A DNA stretch of 64,000 nt from contig NC_092675.1 of assembly GCF_964355755.1 (NCBI RefSeq), positions 28,544,912 through 28,608,911 on the forward strand, given 5' to 3'. Source of the DNA: Antedon mediterranea (taxonomy: Eukaryota > Echinodermata > Crinoidea > Comatulida > Antedonidae). Each line of letters starts with the position of its first letter. The first letter of the stretch is position 1. The translations under genes and the position numbers were made by a program. Shown piece after piece: positions 61,763 through 64,000 of this stretch. The notes under the pieces are model-generated. The model did no database searches, had not been told where the DNA came from, and saw nothing but the letters and a program-made list of their open reading frames with translations.

Positions 61763-63625
61763 ATGGCCGGTACTAGAGCACCCAAGCAATGGTGCTTAAC
61801 CAAGAATGAAACTATAAATACATTCGAAAACTGGAAGCAAAACCTTATCTACACACTCTCACTTGATGAAAATTTTGCCCCATTTCTCCTACATGGTTCT
61901 GTTTGGCGTCCCAAAACCAGGGCATCCCCTCTTCACGGCTTAACTGACGACAATGAGGAGGTACCTGTTGCACGTCGTCATACCGCCCAACAAAAACTCA
62001 CTATCCTTGAACTCATGCTCGGTCAGATCGCTAATTTTTGCCCTATAATTTCCCGGAATACCATTGTTAAAAGCTCCTCCTCACTTTCACAAATTTGGCA
62101 AACTATCCGACTGCATTATGGATTCCAGTCAACCGGCGCCCATTTTATTGATTTTGCTGATATACATTTACAAGATAATGAAAGGCCGGAAGATCTCTAT
62201 CAGCGCTTAGTTGCTTTTGTCCATGATAATTTACTACGTCAAGACGGGGAAATTTCCCACCATGATGCCCAAATACAGGAGGACGAAGAACTTTCACCCT
62301 TGTTGGAAAATTTGGTAGTTCTTACTTGGCTCTCTCTCATCCACAAAGGCCTTCCTAAGTTGGTTAAGCAAAGGTATGGTACTGAGCTCCGCACTCGAAC
62401 TCTAGCGTCAGTGAAACCGGAGATTTCTCAGGCTTTAGACTCTCTCTTAGAAGAGTTACGAACTGCGGATGATGCGCGTGTTTTTCGGTCATCCACATTT
62501 CGCTCTCCTTCAGCTTTCACACCCTGCTCCACTGATTCACGCCGAAATTCCAATCCTCGGCAGTCACTCTCCCGACCACAGTTTTCCCAACACAAGTCCT
62601 GTCCTATCTGTAAACAGAGCGGCCGATCGGACGACAAGCATTTCCTCAGTGAATGCCATCATTTGCCCGAGTCAGACAGGAAATACATGGCTAAAGCCCG
62701 ACAAATCGTTGGCATCATCGATGATGATAACACCTCGGATGAGCCTGGTGATAATAGTGCACCGTCGACAGCTTTACGAGTCCAAGTTCGCCAGTCCCCA
62801 TACCTTGACACATTTCACCAACACCACACAGCCAGAATCACACTAGACAGTGGGGCTACAGGAAACATGATTGCCTTTACTGCTGCCACTGCCCTTGGCG
62901 CCACCATAAAAAGTAGCACTCAGTCTGCCCATCAGGCTGACAGATCTTCCCCACTTTCGGTCGTAGGCGAAACCACAATTATTCTCACAAGGGACGACAG
63001 GGAATTCAAATTTGAGGGTCTCGTTGTCGAAAAACTTGACGTCGACATTCTTGCCGGAACTCCTTTTATGGAGCTAAATGATATCGCCCTCCGACCTGCG
63101 AAGCGGGAAATCAAATTGGGTGACGGTACCACGTACATCTATGGTTCCCAGGTACAGGGCCTTCACCATAACACGGTTCGCCGTGCTTGTGTGCTTCGTG
63201 CTCCTGAAGGGGAGACCACTATATGGCCGGGAGAATTTATCGAGGTAGCCATTCCGTCTGACTTCATCCAACAAGATGACGTGTTTGCTCTCGAACCACA
63301 TAGTAAGGGTACGTTTCCTCGAACCTGGCCAAAGTTTGACTTGGTCTCTAGTGTTGCGGGAAGGGTACGTATCCCAAACTCCACCGACACACCTCAGGTC
63401 ATCAAACGACACGAACATTTTTGCCAAGTCCGACCCACCTTTGTGCCATTGTCGGCCGAAAATGCTATTCCCCAAAAGTCACCATCTAAGCCCTGTAAGC
63501 CTCCTTCCTCTGTCGCGTTTTCTGATTATGTCAAGCTAGATCCAGACCATATCCTCCCACAGAATGTGAAATCCCAATTCCAAAATCCATTCTTACTGAA
63601 TACGATGTTGTTTTCGATCCTATGA
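61763..63625 (+). CDS. Gypsy C gag-nucleocapsid-protease (620 aa from the first ATG)
   Basis: The frame is open from 61721, but the first ATG is at 61763 with a favourable context (CCTACCATGG). N-terminal gag: [47 protein letters not shown]-type knuckle follows, CPICKQSGR...HFLSEC, then an aspartic protease with [12 protein letters not shown] and [12 protein letters not shown]. This gag and knuckle form resembles retroelements of marine invertebrates rather than elements A or B. The frame ends at 63625 just where the RT leader begins in another frame. Confidence 0.85.
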   Translation: MAGTRAPKQWCLTKNETINTFENWKQNLIYTLSLDENFAPFLLHGSVWRPKTRASPLHGLTDDNEEVPVARRHTAQQKLTILELMLGQIANFCPIISRNTIVKSSSSLSQIWQTIRLHYGFQSTGAHFIDFADIHLQDNERPEDLYQRLVAFVHDNLLRQDGEISHHDAQIQEDEELSPLLENLVVLTWLSLIHKGLPKLVKQRYGTELRTRTLASVKPEISQALDSLLEELRTADDARVFRSSTFRSPSAFTPCSTDSRRNSNPRQSLSRPQFSQHKSCPICKQSGRSDDKHFLSECHHLPESDRKYMAKARQIVGIIDDDNTSDEPGDNSAPSTALRVQVRQSPYLDTFHQHHTARITLDSGATGNMIAFTAATALGATIKSSTQSAHQADRSSPLSVVGETTIILTRDDREFKFEGLVVEKLDVDILAGTPFMELNDIALRPAKREIKLGDGTTYIYGSQVQGLHHNTVRRACVLRAPEGETTIWPGEFIEVAIPSDFIQQDDVFALEPHSKGTFPRTWPKFDLVSSVAGRVRIPNSTDTPQVIKRHEHFCQVRPTFVPLSAENAIPQKSPSKPCKPPSSVAFSDYVKLDPDHILPQNVKSQFQNPFLLNTMLFSIL

Positions 63626-64000
63626 TTAAAGCCTACAACGGCTCTGTTGGCCCATTCCAGGCTGTTGTTAACATGGGACCTCCTGTACAGCCTCCTCAGA
63701 GGAAAGGTCGAGTTCCTCAGTACTCCAGAGATAAACTGGTTGAGCTACAGGACAAATTTGATGAGCTTGAGGAAGTGGGAGTATTTTTTCGCCCCAAGGA
63801 CGTCGGTGTCCAAGTCGAATATCTTAACCCATCTTTCCTTGTCAAAAAAGAGAGTGGTGGTTACCGTCTGGTTACAGCATTCGCCGAGGTCGGACGATAT
63901 GCAAAACCCCAACCCTCCCTTATGCCGGATGTCAACTCCGTTCTACGTAACATCGCAAAATGGAAGCACTTAATCACTACTTACCTCACAAAATTAAGGC
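63550..64000 (+). pseudogene. Gypsy C reverse transcriptase, N-terminal part, frameshifted and cut by the window end
   Basis: In the frame starting at positions equal to 63589 modulo 3, the sequence reads [63 protein letters not shown] and [11 protein letters not shown], the RT blocks 1-2 of Gypsy-like elements. It is one frame off the gag-protease ORF, with the shift between about 63545 and 63590. Whether this is a mutation or a designed frameshift is open; the catalytic box lies beyond the window. Confidence 0.8.

Overview
The window is AT-rich animal nuclear DNA: genes are split by GT-AG introns, and introns and intergenic DNA are crowded with SINEs, LINE tails, MITEs, foldback elements and LTR retrotransposons. 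The gene set (cyclin-G-associated kinase, a calcyphosine-like EF-hand protein, a C-type-lectin-like receptor, a secreted EGF protein) together with the 5S-derived and tRNA-derived SINEs suggests a marine invertebrate deuterostome, probably an echinoderm. That placement is inference; no species is claimed.

Layout. (1) 1375-19015, minus strand: a complete GAK (auxilin-2) gene in 22 coding exons that I could join phase by phase into 3990 nt (1329 aa): kinase, PTEN-like/C2, clathrin/AP2-binding linker and J domain. Its introns hold many small transposons, a 5S-rRNA-derived element and LINE tails. (2) 21190-24839, minus strand: a five-exon single-pass receptor (363 aa) with signal peptide, C-type-lectin-like domain, Ser/Thr-rich stalk with a heptad repeat, TM segment and a Tyr-rich cytoplasmic tail. 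(3) 25823-28405: a foldback element with tandem repeats in its inverted arms. (4) 29621-34421, plus strand: a calcyphosine-like gene whose last coding exon is duplicated; a 1.3-kb palindrome lies between the two versions, and exon 2 is flanked by two SINEs in inverted orientation. (5) 37278-41233, plus strand: start of a secreted EGF-domain gene, with a 27-bp satellite abutting its ATG; its 3' end was not found. (6) 41593-44988: a 3.4-kb foldback element with arms of 20-bp repeats. (7) 47.1 kb to the end: nested transposons. An old Gypsy element (A, minus) is split by a hAT-type element (48208-57820, 8-bp target duplication CACTAACC), which in turn carries a young Gypsy element (B, 49541-56981, near-identical LTRs). 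A third Gypsy-like element (C, plus) begins near 61.4 kb and runs off the window.

The host genes are unrelated in function (vesicle uncoating, cell-surface recognition, calcium sensing, secretion) and show no operon logic. The most unusual items are the zinc-finger ORF in the env position of Gypsy B, its eight-fold leader repeat, the duplicated terminal exon of the calcyphosine-like gene, and the inverted SINE pair around its exon 2.
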